The notes below the pieces were generated by a model, which saw nothing but the letters and a program-made list of their open reading frames with translations, had not been told where the DNA came from and searched no databases. 34,306 nt of DNA, from positions 1-34,306 of the forward strand of contig NZ_JARHZE010000065.1 in NCBI RefSeq assembly GCF_029258315.1. Reading direction: 5' to 3'. This document shows positions 26,077 through 33,863 of the stretch, piece after piece. The first letter of the stretch is position 1. Every line of letters begins with the position of its first letter. The translations under genes were made by a program, and so were the position numbers. The DNA is from Fusobacterium sp. (GTDB taxonomy: Bacteria > Fusobacteriota > Fusobacteriia > Fusobacteriales > Fusobacteriaceae).

Positions 26077-27864
26077 ATGATCGGTGGAAATACCTTGGGA
26101 ATCAAGGATTATTTATTAAAAGAATTAGAAAGTTTATTAGAAGAAAAAATAGAAAAGGGAAAATTTTTAAGAGAAGATATATTTTTAAAAATAGTAGAGA
26201 TAAGCTACAATATAAATAAAGAGATAAGTGTAGCGATTGATAGAAATGGAAAAATTTTAGATATAAACATTGGGGATAGTGGAAGTGCAACTCTTCCAAA
26301 GGTGGAGTACAAGGATAGAAAACTTTGTGGAGTGAGAATTATCCATACCCATCCAAGTGGAAGTGCTAGACTTTCTGATGTAGATATTTCAGCTTTGATA
26401 GAACTTAAACTAGATGCTATGTCAGCCATAGGGATAAATAAAGATGGAAGTATCAATGGAATATCAATGGGATTTTGTAAGGTTCAAGACAATAATATTC
26501 TTCATGAAGAGTATCTTTCAAAAAATCTTATGACAGTTGAAAATTATAATTTTTTAGCAAAGATTCAAGAGATTGAAAAAGAATTAAGAGCTAGAATAAT
26601 AGATGAAGATTATAAAGAGTATGCTATACTTGTTGGAAGAGAGAGCCAAGAAAGTTTAGAAGAGTTAAAAGAACTTGCAAGTGCTTGTGACATAGAAACA
26701 GTTCATATAATGTTACAAAAAGGAAGTAAGATTGATAAAAGTTTCTATATAGGTAGTGGAAAGGTAGTGGAACTTGCAAGAGCTAAACAGATAAGAGCAG
26801 CTAATCTGATAATTTTTGATGAGGAGCTTTCAGGTATTCAAATTAGAAACTTAGAGGATAATATAGGATGTAGAGTAATAGATAGAACATCTCTGATTTT
26901 AGAAATATTTGCAAGAAGAGCTAGAACAAAAGAGGCAAAGATTCAAGTAAAATTAGCTGAATTAAAATATAGAGGAACAAGACTTATTGGATTTGGAACT
27001 GAACTTTCAAGAATAGGTGGAGGACTTGGAAATAGAGGACTTGGAGAAACTAAACTTGAACTTGATAGAAGAAAAATAAAAGACGAGATTTCAAATTTAA
27101 GAGATGAACTTGAAAAAATAAAAAAAATAAGAGGAACTCAAAGAGAGAGAAGAGAGAAATCAAATATGGGAAAAATCTCTTTGGTTGGGTATACTAATGT
27201 TGGAAAATCAACTCTTAGAAACTTAATAGTTAAAAATTATTGTAAAGATAATAGCCCAAAGACAGAAGATGTTTTTGCAGAAAATATGCTTTTTGCTACT
27301 TTGGATACCACTGTTAGAGTTGTAGAATTAAAAGATAAAAAAGAGGTAGCAGTAATAGATACAGTTGGATTTATTAGAAAATTACCTCATGATTTAGTCG
27401 AGGCTTTTAAATCTACATTGGAAGAGGTTATTTTCTCAGATGTTTTAATTCATGTGGTAGATGCTTCCAGTGAAAATTTATTTAAAGAGATATCTGTTGT
27501 AGAAGGAGTATTAAAAGAACTTGGTTGTGAAAATAAGCCAACAATTTTAGCTCTTAATAAGACAGATAAAATCTCAGAAGAAAAACTAGAAGAGGTAAAA
27601 GAACAGCTTTTAAATTATGAAATAGTAGAGATAAGTGCTAGGGAAAATATAAATATAGATTTATTACTTGATAAAGCTGTGGATAAGTTACCAGAACAGC
27701 TAAAAAAGGCTGAATATTTAATTCCTTATTCAGATACAGCTATGTCAGCTTATATTCATAGTAATTCTTCAGTATTATCAGAAGAGTACTTAGGTGAGGG
27801 TATAAAATTAGTGGCTATGGTAGATGATAAGGTTTATAACAAATGTAAAAAATATATGAAATAA
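26077..27864 (+). CDS. hflX: Ribosome-associated GTPase HflX with N-terminal JAMM/RadC-like domain
   Basis: HflX rescues and splits stalled ribosomes. Residues 180-360 form the HflX N-terminal domain with the glycine-rich RIGGGLGNRGLGETKLELDRR segment and a coiled linker. The G domain has G1 GYTNVGKST (371-379), G3 DTVGF (428-432) and G4 NKTD (494-497). An extra domain of about 170 residues precedes it and contains HTHPSGSARLSDVD: His90, His92, Ser100 and Asp103 in the exact HxH-x7-S-x2-D spacing of JAMM/RadC metal sites. Glu49 (KEISVAIDRNG) is placed as the JAMM glutamate. Typical HflX is about 370-430 residues; this is 595. AAGGAGG at 26066-26072 fixes the ATG. A role of the extra domain in ribosome rescue is unknown. 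Confidence 0.92.
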   Translation: MIGGNTLGIKDYLLKELESLLEEKIEKGKFLREDIFLKIVEISYNINKEISVAIDRNGKILDINIGDSGSATLPKVEYKDRKLCGVRIIHTHPSGSARLSDVDISALIELKLDAMSAIGINKDGSINGISMGFCKVQDNNILHEEYLSKNLMTVENYNFLAKIQEIEKELRARIIDEDYKEYAILVGRESQESLEELKELASACDIETVHIMLQKGSKIDKSFYIGSGKVVELARAKQIRAANLIIFDEELSGIQIRNLEDNIGCRVIDRTSLILEIFARRARTKEAKIQVKLAELKYRGTRLIGFGTELSRIGGGLGNRGLGETKLELDRRKIKDEISNLRDELEKIKKIRGTQRERREKSNMGKISLVGYTNVGKSTLRNLIVKNYCKDNSPKTEDVFAENMLFATLDTTVRVVELKDKKEVAVIDTVGFIRKLPHDLVEAFKSTLEEVIFSDVLIHVVDASSENLFKEISVVEGVLKELGCENKPTILALNKTDKISEEKLEEVKEQLLNYEIVEISARENINIDLLLDKAVDKLPEQLKKAEYLIPYSDTAMSAYIHSNSSVLSEEYLGEGIKLVAMVDDKVYNKCKKYMK

Positions 27865-27879
27865 ATAATAAAAATAATC

Positions 27880-27908
27880 TTGATTAAATAAAAAAAATGT
27901 GATATAAT
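27880..27908 (+). promoter_or_regulatory. pyr operon promoter (extended -10)
   Basis: TTGATT (27880-27885) and TATAAT (27903-27908) are 17 bases apart, and TGA precedes the -10. Transcription would begin near 27915, giving a leader of about 200 bases before pyrB. Confidence 0.8.
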
Positions 27909-27950
27909 CTCTGAAATTGTGAAAAAATAAAAGGGGGTATTGCAAAAATA

Positions 27951-28073
27951 ATGAAAAGATTTTATGAGAAGCCTGTAAATATATTTAATTTAAAAAATCT
28001 TTTTTCTTTTTTTATTTTTTCAAAAACCATTTATAATTATTTTAATATATCAGGAATAAGAATTGCAGTATAA
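27951..28073 (+). CDS. Putative pyr leader peptide, 40 residues (PyrL-like in role)
   Basis: An ATG-started reading frame in the pyr leader. AAGGGGGT (27931-27938) is a Shine-Dalgarno match with a rather long spacing (about 12 bases). Codons 17-24 (LFSFFIFS) are encoded by an extreme T-rich tract, 28000-28020, with 19 T of 21. The UAA stop at 28071-28073 lies in the loop of the intrinsic terminator. The sequence is not similar to E. coli PyrL, but the arrangement is that of the pyrBI leader, where UTP-dependent pausing lets the ribosome catch up and block the terminator. The peptide itself need have no function. Confidence 0.6.
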   Translation: MKRFYEKPVNIFNLKNLFSFFIFSKTIYNYFNISGIRIAV

Positions 28074-28096
28074 TTGCAATTTTTATTCCTTTTTTT
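28052..28096 (+). terminator. pyr attenuator terminator upstream of pyrB
   Basis: AGGAATAAGAATTGCA (28052-28067) pairs with TGCAATTTTTATTCCT (28075-28090), 16 bp with one G-U, loop of seven bases, then T6. It lies between the promoter and pyrB, so it must be bypassed for operon expression. The left arm encodes the last codons of the leader reading frame, so a ribosome on these codons would prevent the hairpin. Confidence 0.85.
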
Positions 28097-28116
28097 ATGA
28101 AGGAAGGGATAGGTAT

Positions 28117-29181
28117 ATGAATTTTGTTTCAATGAAAGAATTTGATAGGGAAGAAATTTTAGAAATTTTAAAAAGAGCTGAGGAATTAGAAAATAATCCT
28201 AATCAGGATTTAATAAAAAACAAAATAGCAGCTACACTTTTTTTTGAACCATCAACTAGAACAAGATTATCATTTACTTCAGCATGTTTTAGAATAGGAG
28301 CAAAAGTTTTAGGGTTTGATAGTCCAGATGCAACTTCTTTAAAAAAGGGAGAGAGCTTAAGAGATACTACAAAAATGATAAATGGGTATTCTGACATAAT
28401 AATAATGAGACATTTAAGAGATGGAGCAGCAAAATTTGTTGGAGATGTTTCAGATATACCAGTTATCAATGCTGGAGATGGAGCTAATGAACACCCAAGC
28501 CAAACATTACTAGATCTTTATACAATAAAAAAAGAATTTGGAACTTTAGATGGACTTGTAACAGCTTTTGTTGGAGATTTAAAATATGGAAGAACTGTCC
28601 ATTCATTATCAAAGGCACTTTCAAAATTCAAATGTAAAAAATTCTATTTCGTAGCTCCAGATGAGTTACAAATTACAAAGGAAATCTTAGATGAATTAGA
28701 TGAAAAAGGAATTGAGTATGAATTAGTAAAAGATTATAAAGAGATCTTAAAAGAGGTAGATGTTCTTTATATGACTAGAATTCAAAAAGAGAGATTTGAA
28801 GAGCCAGAACTTTATGAAAAATTAAAAAATGTTTATATAATCTCAAAAGAAACAATAGTTGGAAAATGTAAAGAGAATATGATAATTTTACATCCACTTC
28901 CAAGAGTTAATGAGATAAATATAGATTTAGATGAAACAAAACACGCTTTATACTTTAAGCAAGCTAAAAATGGAGTTCCTGTGAGAGAGGCAATGATAGG
29001 AATAGCTTTAGATAAATTACAATTAAACTACAAAGAAAAAGCAAAAAATGAAATAATAAAATCAGAAAAACCTCTATGTAGTAATAATAATTGTATTACA
29101 AAATTTGAGGAGACTGACAACAAAATAGAGATAAAAAATGGTAAAAAATACTGCTACTACTGTGGAAGAGAAATAAAATAA
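28117..29181 (+). CDS. pyrB: Aspartate carbamoyltransferase with fused PyrI-type zinc domain
   Basis: First committed step of pyrimidine synthesis: carbamoyl phosphate plus aspartate gives carbamoyl-aspartate. FFEPSTRTR (42-50) binds carbamoyl phosphate; HPSQTLLD and HPLPR are further active-site motifs. The catalytic part ends near residue 305. A tail carries Cys321, Cys326, Cys346 and Cys349 (C-x4-C-x19-C-x2-C; CSNNNC and CYYCGRE), resembling the zinc domain of the PyrI regulatory chain (C-x4-C-x23-C-x2-C) without its nucleotide-binding domain. The reading frame is open back to 28063, but that lies inside the terminator hairpin. The ATG at 28117 after GGG (28106-28108) fits the family N-terminus, giving 354 residues. 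Confidence 0.95.
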   Translation: MNFVSMKEFDREEILEILKRAEELENNPNQDLIKNKIAATLFFEPSTRTRLSFTSACFRIGAKVLGFDSPDATSLKKGESLRDTTKMINGYSDIIIMRHLRDGAAKFVGDVSDIPVINAGDGANEHPSQTLLDLYTIKKEFGTLDGLVTAFVGDLKYGRTVHSLSKALSKFKCKKFYFVAPDELQITKEILDELDEKGIEYELVKDYKEILKEVDVLYMTRIQKERFEEPELYEKLKNVYIISKETIVGKCKENMIILHPLPRVNEINIDLDETKHALYFKQAKNGVPVREAMIGIALDKLQLNYKEKAKNEIIKSEKPLCSNNNCITKFEETDNKIEIKNGKKYCYYCGREIK

Positions 29182-29200
29182 TATAGGAGGATAGGAATAG

Positions 29201-30007
29201 ATGTTTTTAGAAGATTGTAAAGTCTTAGAAAATAAACAAGTTTTTGGAACTTACTATTTAATGAAATTAAAGGGAGAGAAATCAATAAATGTAGCAAAAG
29301 CAGGGCAATTTTATATGCTACAATGTAAAGGACAAGGAACAATTCTTAGAAGACCTATAAGTTTACACTATATTGATAGAGAAAAAAATATTATAGAATT
29401 TTACTATGAAGTAAAAGGATTAGGAACTGAGGAGTTTAAAAATTTAAAAGAGGGGGATACTCTAAATCTTCAAGGACCTTTAGGAAATGGATTTACTACT
29501 GATGTAAAAGATAAAACAATAGTTGTAGTTGGTGGGGGAATGGGAATAGCACCAATAAAATTATTGATAGAAAGATTAAAAGAAAATGGAAATAAGGTTA
29601 TATTTATCTGTGGTGGAAGAAATCAAGGGGCTGTTGAAATCATAAAAAATATAAACTTAGATGGAATAGAAACATATATTACAACAGATGACGGTTCTTG
29701 TGGTGTAAAAGGAAATGTAACATTACCACTTAGAGAAATTTTAGGAAAAGGTGGAATAGATGCTGTTTACACTTGTGGACCTCATAAAATGTTAGAGTTT
29801 GTTGGAAAAGTTGCACAGGAGTTTGGAGTTTACTGTGAAGTATCTTTAGAAGAGAGAATGGCTTGTGGAGTAAAAGCTTGTGTAGGATGTTCTATTTTAA
29901 CTAATGAAGGAATGAAAAAAGTTTGTCATGATGGACCAGTATTTGATAGCAGAATAATAATAGATATCAATCCAAAAAATCCACTACCTTGTGATTGTAA
30001 TAAATAG
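29201..30007 (+). CDS. pyrK: Dihydroorotate dehydrogenase B, electron transfer subunit
   Basis: FAD and 2Fe-2S protein that passes electrons from dihydroorotate (via PyrD FMN) to NAD+. LRRPISLHYID (FAD), VVVGGGMGIAPIK (nucleotide) and four iron-sulphur cysteines, Cys222, Cys227, Cys230 and Cys242 (C-x4-C-x2-C-x11-C; CGVKACVGC), are all present. AGGAGG (29185-29190) precedes the ATG. It sits 19 bases after pyrB and 9 bases before its partner pyrD, confirming the two-subunit class 1B enzyme. Confidence 0.95.
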   Translation: MFLEDCKVLENKQVFGTYYLMKLKGEKSINVAKAGQFYMLQCKGQGTILRRPISLHYIDREKNIIEFYYEVKGLGTEEFKNLKEGDTLNLQGPLGNGFTTDVKDKTIVVVGGGMGIAPIKLLIERLKENGNKVIFICGGRNQGAVEIIKNINLDGIETYITTDDGSCGVKGNVTLPLREILGKGGIDAVYTCGPHKMLEFVGKVAQEFGVYCEVSLEERMACGVKACVGCSILTNEGMKKVCHDGPVFDSRIIIDINPKNPLPCDCNK

Positions 30008-30016
30008 GAGGAAACA

Positions 30017-30943
30017 ATGAGTAATAGATTAAAAGTTAATTTTTTAGGAGTTGAATTTGACAATCCAATAGTTACATCATCAGGATGCTTTGGATTTGGT
30101 TTAGAATATAAAGATTATTTCGATCCAAATGAATTAGGAGGAATAACTTTAAAAGGTTTAACACTGGAACCAAGAACAGGAAATATGGGGCCAAGAATAG
30201 CTGAAACACCTTGTGGTATTTTAAACTGTGTTGGACTTGAAAACCCTGGAATAGAAGTTTTTGAGAAAGAGATTATTCCTAAATTAAAAAAAGAGGGAGT
30301 AACAACAAAACTTATAGCTAACATAAATGGAAGTACAGTAGATCAATATGTAGAGATAGCTAAAAGAGTAAATGAAATTGAAGAAATAGATTTAGTAGAA
30401 TTAAATATTTCTTGTCCAAATGTAAAAGATGGAGGAATGGCCTTTGGAGCAAATCCAGAAGTTGCAGGAAGAACTACAAGAGAGGTTAAGAAAGTTTTAA
30501 CAAAAAAACCATTGATAGTAAAACTTTCTCCAAATGTAACAAACATTGTTGAAATTGCTAAAATTGTAGAGGCTAATGGAGCTGATGCAATATCAATGAT
30601 AAACACATTACTTGGTATGAGAATAGATATAAAATCAGGAAAACCAATCTTAGGAAATACTATGGGAGGAATGTCTGGACCAGCAGTAAAACCAATTGCA
30701 GTTAGAATGGTTTATCAAGTTGCTCAAAATGTAAATATTCCTATAATTGGAATGGGAGGAATAAACTCTTGGGAAGATGCTGTTGAATTTATTATGGCAG
30801 GAGCTACAATGGTATCAATAGGAACAGGAATATTCCCTAATCCAGTTTTACCAGTAGAGGTTAAACAAGGACTTCAAAAATATGCTGAGGATAACAATTT
30901 AGAAAATATCCAAGATATAAGAGGAATAGCTTTTAGAAAATAA
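30017..30943 (+). CDS. pyrD: Dihydroorotate dehydrogenase B (NAD+), catalytic subunit
   Basis: FMN-dependent class 1B enzyme that oxidises dihydroorotate to orotate. The catalytic base Cys133 is in LNISCPNVKDGG, as in the Lactococcus class 1B enzyme. SSGCFGFGLEYKDYF, NCVGLENPG and the FMN-phosphate segments GMGGINSWEDAVEF and GATMVSIGTG are family features. Length 308 is normal. AGGAGG precedes the ATG. Confidence 0.96.
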   Translation: MSNRLKVNFLGVEFDNPIVTSSGCFGFGLEYKDYFDPNELGGITLKGLTLEPRTGNMGPRIAETPCGILNCVGLENPGIEVFEKEIIPKLKKEGVTTKLIANINGSTVDQYVEIAKRVNEIEEIDLVELNISCPNVKDGGMAFGANPEVAGRTTREVKKVLTKKPLIVKLSPNVTNIVEIAKIVEANGADAISMINTLLGMRIDIKSGKPILGNTMGGMSGPAVKPIAVRMVYQVAQNVNIPIIGMGGINSWEDAVEFIMAGATMVSIGTGIFPNPVLPVEVKQGLQKYAEDNNLENIQDIRGIAFRK

Positions 30944-30971
30944 TTAAGAAATATTTAAGGAGAAAAAGATT

Positions 30972-31700
30972 ATGATAAACTCAAAAGATAGATTAATAAT
31001 AGCATTAGATTTTCCTACAATGGATAAGGCTGTTGAATTAGTAGAGAGATTAGGAGATACAGCAATATTTTATAAAGTAGGATTAGAGTTATTTTTAAAC
31101 TCAAAAGGAAAAATGGTAGAATACTTAGCTGAAAAAGGTAAGAAAATATTTTTAGATTTAAAATTCCACGACATACCAAATACGACAGCAATGGCATCTG
31201 TTTTTGCTGCTAAAGAAAATGTATTTATGTTCAATGTACATTCAACTGGTGGGAAAAAAATGATGGCAAAAGTTGTTGAAGAGGCTAAAAAAATAAATGA
31301 TAAATCTCTTTTAATAGCTGTAACAATACTTACAAGTCTATCAGAAGAGGAAGTGAAAGAAACTTTCTTAACAAATGCAAGTATAAAAGAGTTGGCTATG
31401 AACTTAGCAAAACTTACAAAAGAAGCAGGAATGGACGGGGTAGTTTGCTCACCTTGGGAAGCTAAATATATAAAAGAAGCTTTAGGAAAAGAGTTTAAAA
31501 CAGTATGTCCAGGTGTAAGACCAGCTTGGTCAGCAACTAATGACCAAACAAGAATAATGACTCCTAAAAATGCAATCTTAAATGGTTGTGATTTCTTAGT
31601 AGTTGGAAGACCTATAACTAAAAATGAAGATCCAGTAAATGCTACAAAATTAGTTTTAGCAGAAATTGAAGAGGGATTAAAAGAAGGCGGTCTATGTTAA
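30972..31700 (+). CDS. pyrF: Orotidine 5'-phosphate decarboxylase
   Basis: Final step to UMP. The active-site DLKFHDIPNT (Asp62, Lys64, Asp67) is complete and ALDFPTMDKA opens the barrel; CPGVRPAWSATNDQTRIMTP and LVVGRPIT form the phosphate site. Length 242 is standard for the bacterial group I form. GGAG precedes the ATG. Its last 7 bases overlap pyrC. Confidence 0.96.
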   Translation: MINSKDRLIIALDFPTMDKAVELVERLGDTAIFYKVGLELFLNSKGKMVEYLAEKGKKIFLDLKFHDIPNTTAMASVFAAKENVFMFNVHSTGGKKMMAKVVEEAKKINDKSLLIAVTILTSLSEEEVKETFLTNASIKELAMNLAKLTKEAGMDGVVCSPWEAKYIKEALGKEFKTVCPGVRPAWSATNDQTRIMTPKNAILNGCDFLVVGRPITKNEDPVNATKLVLAEIEEGLKEGGLC

Positions 31701-32890
31701 TTAAAAACGGACTTATAACTTTAGAGGAAAAAGTAGTACTTAAAGATATTCTTGTAGAAAACGGAAGGATAAAAGAGATTTCGGATGAAATTAATTTAGA
31801 TGACCAAGAAGTAATAGATGCTAATGGAAAATATGTTTTGGCAGGAATAATAGATCCTCATGTTCATATGAGAGATCCAGGGCTTACTCATAAAGAAGAT
31901 TTTGGAACAGGAAGTATGGCTTGTGCTAAAGGTGGAGTTACTACATTTTTAGATATGCCAAATACTGTACCAAATACAATAACAGAGGAGGCTCTTTTAA
32001 ATAAAAAAAGGGATGCTCAAGGAAGAAGTTATGTAGACTATGGATTTTATTTTGGTGGAAGTAAAAATAATAACTCTGAAGAGGTAAGAAAAGTAAAAGA
32101 TATGGCAGTGGCTACAAAAGTATTTATGAATGTTTCAACAGGAAATATGCTTGTAGAAGATGAAAAAATATTAGAGGATATTTTTAGATCATCAAATTTA
32201 GTTGCTGTTCATGCTGAAGGGGAAATGGTAGCAAAAGCTATTGAACTTTCAGAAAAAACAAAAGTTCCAGTATATCTTTGTCACTTATCTACTAAAGAAG
32301 AGATCCAAATGGTAAGAGAGGCTAAAGCTAAAGGACTTAAGATTTATGCTGAAGTAACACCTCATCATTTATTTTTAAATGAAAGCTATGTAAAAGAGGG
32401 AAGCTTCCTTAGAATGAAACCAGAGTTAAAAACTAAAGAGGATAATGAAGCTCTTTGGGAAGGGATAATAGATGGAACTATTGATACAATAGGAACAGAT
32501 CATGCCCCTCATACTTTACAAGAAAAACAAGAAAAATTAACTTTTGGAATACCAGGAGTGCAATTTTCTTTAGAGATAATGTTAAAAGCTGTTGATGGCG
32601 AAAAAATTTCATTAACAAAACTTAGTGAAATAATGAGTAAAAATCCAGCAGAAATTTTTGGATTAAAAAATAAAGGAAAAATTGAAGTTGGTTATGACGC
32701 TGATTTAGTTATAGTTGATTTAGAAACAGAAGCAAAAATAACTAATGAAGAGGTTGTATCGAAATGTGGTTGGACACCTTATAATGGAATGTCAAAAGGT
32801 GGAGAGGTTGTAACTACAATAGTAAGAGGAAACATAGTATATAATAATAAAAAGTTTATAAATAAAAAAATTGGTAAGGAAGTGATGTAA
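31694..32890 (+). CDS. pyrC: Dihydroorotase (carboxylysine type)
   Basis: Cyclises carbamoyl-aspartate to dihydroorotate. Metal ligands are visible: His56 and His58 (DPHVHMRDPG), Lys142 as the likely carboxylated lysine (TKVFMNVSTGN), His173 (VHAEGE), His197 (LCHLS) and Asp269 (GTDHAPH). The Lys-containing FMxxSTGN motif sets it apart from Bacillus-type PyrC, where an Asp stands there. Length 398. It begins inside the end of pyrF (7-base overlap) after AAGGCGG, so the two are translationally coupled. Confidence 0.94.
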   Translation: MLIKNGLITLEEKVVLKDILVENGRIKEISDEINLDDQEVIDANGKYVLAGIIDPHVHMRDPGLTHKEDFGTGSMACAKGGVTTFLDMPNTVPNTITEEALLNKKRDAQGRSYVDYGFYFGGSKNNNSEEVRKVKDMAVATKVFMNVSTGNMLVEDEKILEDIFRSSNLVAVHAEGEMVAKAIELSEKTKVPVYLCHLSTKEEIQMVREAKAKGLKIYAEVTPHHLFLNESYVKEGSFLRMKPELKTKEDNEALWEGIIDGTIDTIGTDHAPHTLQEKQEKLTFGIPGVQFSLEIMLKAVDGEKISLTKLSEIMSKNPAEIFGLKNKGKIEVGYDADLVIVDLETEAKITNEEVVSKCGWTPYNGMSKGGEVVTTIVRGNIVYNNKKFINKKIGKEVM

Positions 32891-32893
32891 CAA

Positions 32894-33517
32894 ATGGATA
32901 GAGCAAGAGGAGTAGCACATTCATTATTATCAGTAGGAGCTGTAAAATTAAATGTAGGAGAGCCATTTACTTTTGTATCTGGAATAAAAAGTCCAATTTA
33001 TTGTGACAATAGAAAAATGATAGGATATCCAGAAGAGAGAAAAGTTGTAGTAGATGGATTTATCGAAATATTAAAAGATAAAGAGTTTGATGTAGTAGCA
33101 GGAACTGCAACAGCAGGAATTCCTTGGGCAGGATTTATAGCTGAAAGATTAAACGTACCAATGGCTTACATTCGTTCAGCTAAAAAAGATCACGGAGCAG
33201 GAAGACAAATTGAAGGAGCAGATTTAGAAGGAAAAAAAGTTATAGTTATAGAAGACTTAATTTCTACTGGTGGAAGTTCTATAAAAGCTGTTGAAGCTGC
33301 AAAAGAAGCAGGAGCAAAAGAAGTAGAAGTAGTAGCTATATTCTCATACCAATTCTTAAAAGCTGAAGAGAATTTTAAAAATGCAGGAATAAAATTAACA
33401 AATATTTCTGATTTTACAACTCTAATTGGACTTGCAACTGAGCAAAAATATTTAACAGAAGAAGAAAAAGAGATTGCTTTAAAATGGAATAAATCTCCTA
33501 ACACTTGGGGAGTTTAA
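32894..33517 (+). CDS. pyrE: Orotate phosphoribosyltransferase
   Basis: Joins orotate to PRPP to form OMP. The PRPP motif VIVIEDLISTGGS (116-128) and the flexible-loop AYIRSAKKDHGAGRQIEG are both intact. Length 207. It starts three bases after pyrC. The nearest SD-like GGA is about 13 bases upstream, so translation probably relies on coupling to pyrC. It is the last gene of the operon; carAB and pyrR are not in the window. Confidence 0.95.
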   Translation: MDRARGVAHSLLSVGAVKLNVGEPFTFVSGIKSPIYCDNRKMIGYPEERKVVVDGFIEILKDKEFDVVAGTATAGIPWAGFIAERLNVPMAYIRSAKKDHGAGRQIEGADLEGKKVIVIEDLISTGGSSIKAVEAAKEAGAKEVEVVAIFSYQFLKAEENFKNAGIKLTNISDFTTLIGLATEQKYLTEEEKEIALKWNKSPNTWGV

Positions 33518-33537
33518 TAAAAGTTTTTAATAACATA

Positions 33538-33577
33538 TTTATGACACATTTATTTTTTATAATAAAGTTGTCATAAA
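33538..33577 (+). repeat. 9-bp inverted repeat in the 3' region of the pyr operon
   Basis: TTTATGACA (33538-33546) and TGTCATAAA (33569-33577) are perfect inverted arms with a 22-base A/T-rich loop. It lies between the pyrE stop and the terminator. It could be a 3' stability hairpin or an operator; no function is shown. Confidence 0.4.
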
Positions 33578-33608
33578 ATTACCCCATAATTTATAGAGTA
33601 AATAAACG

Positions 33609-33640
33609 AAGAGGCTATTGAAAAATAGCTTCTTTTTTTT
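33609..33640 (+). terminator. Terminator of the pyr operon
   Basis: AAGAGGCTATT (33609-33619) pairs with AATAGCTTCTT (33624-33634), one G-U pair, followed by T to 33640. It is about 90 bases after the pyrE stop. Confidence 0.9.
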
Positions 33641-33815
33641 TACAAAAAATTTGTTTTTCTATTAGTTATATTTTCATATTATATTTTATAAAAAAATCAC
33701 AAAAAATAAAAAGGAAAAATATTTTTATTAGAGTAGTATATTGTAAAAGAAAGTGTTAAAAAAATGAGACTAAAATATACAAAAAAAATTTTTTTATGTC
33801 GCAAATAAAAAAAGT
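33641..33815. other. A+T-rich intergenic stretch, no gene seen
   Basis: Between the pyr terminator and the next promoter I find no reading frame with a ribosome binding site. The only structure of note is C-A8-T7 at 33780-33795, identical to that at 6-21. Confidence 0.5.
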
Positions 33816-33817
33816 GC

Positions 33818-33826
33818 TGATATAAT
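33818..33826 (+). promoter_or_regulatory. Extended -10 promoter of the surface-protein gene
   Basis: TGA followed by TATAAT (33821-33826). The -35 position (GTCGCA, 33798-33803) is poor, and an A8T7 tract lies just upstream. The leader is about 120 bases. Confidence 0.6.
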
Positions 33827-33863
33827 AAGATTAAAATAAATAAAAGACTTATTTTATATAAAA

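Noticed and set aside
28063-28116. 18-codon N-terminal extension of PyrB starting at 28063
   Set aside because: It would start inside the terminator hairpin with no ribosome binding site, and the extra residues are unlike the family; the ATG at 28117 fits.
27909-28116. PyrR-binding RNA (anti-antiterminator) in the pyr leader
   Set aside because: No PyrR-type consensus or competing antiterminator stem was recognised; the leader is explained better by a reading frame plus a terminator.
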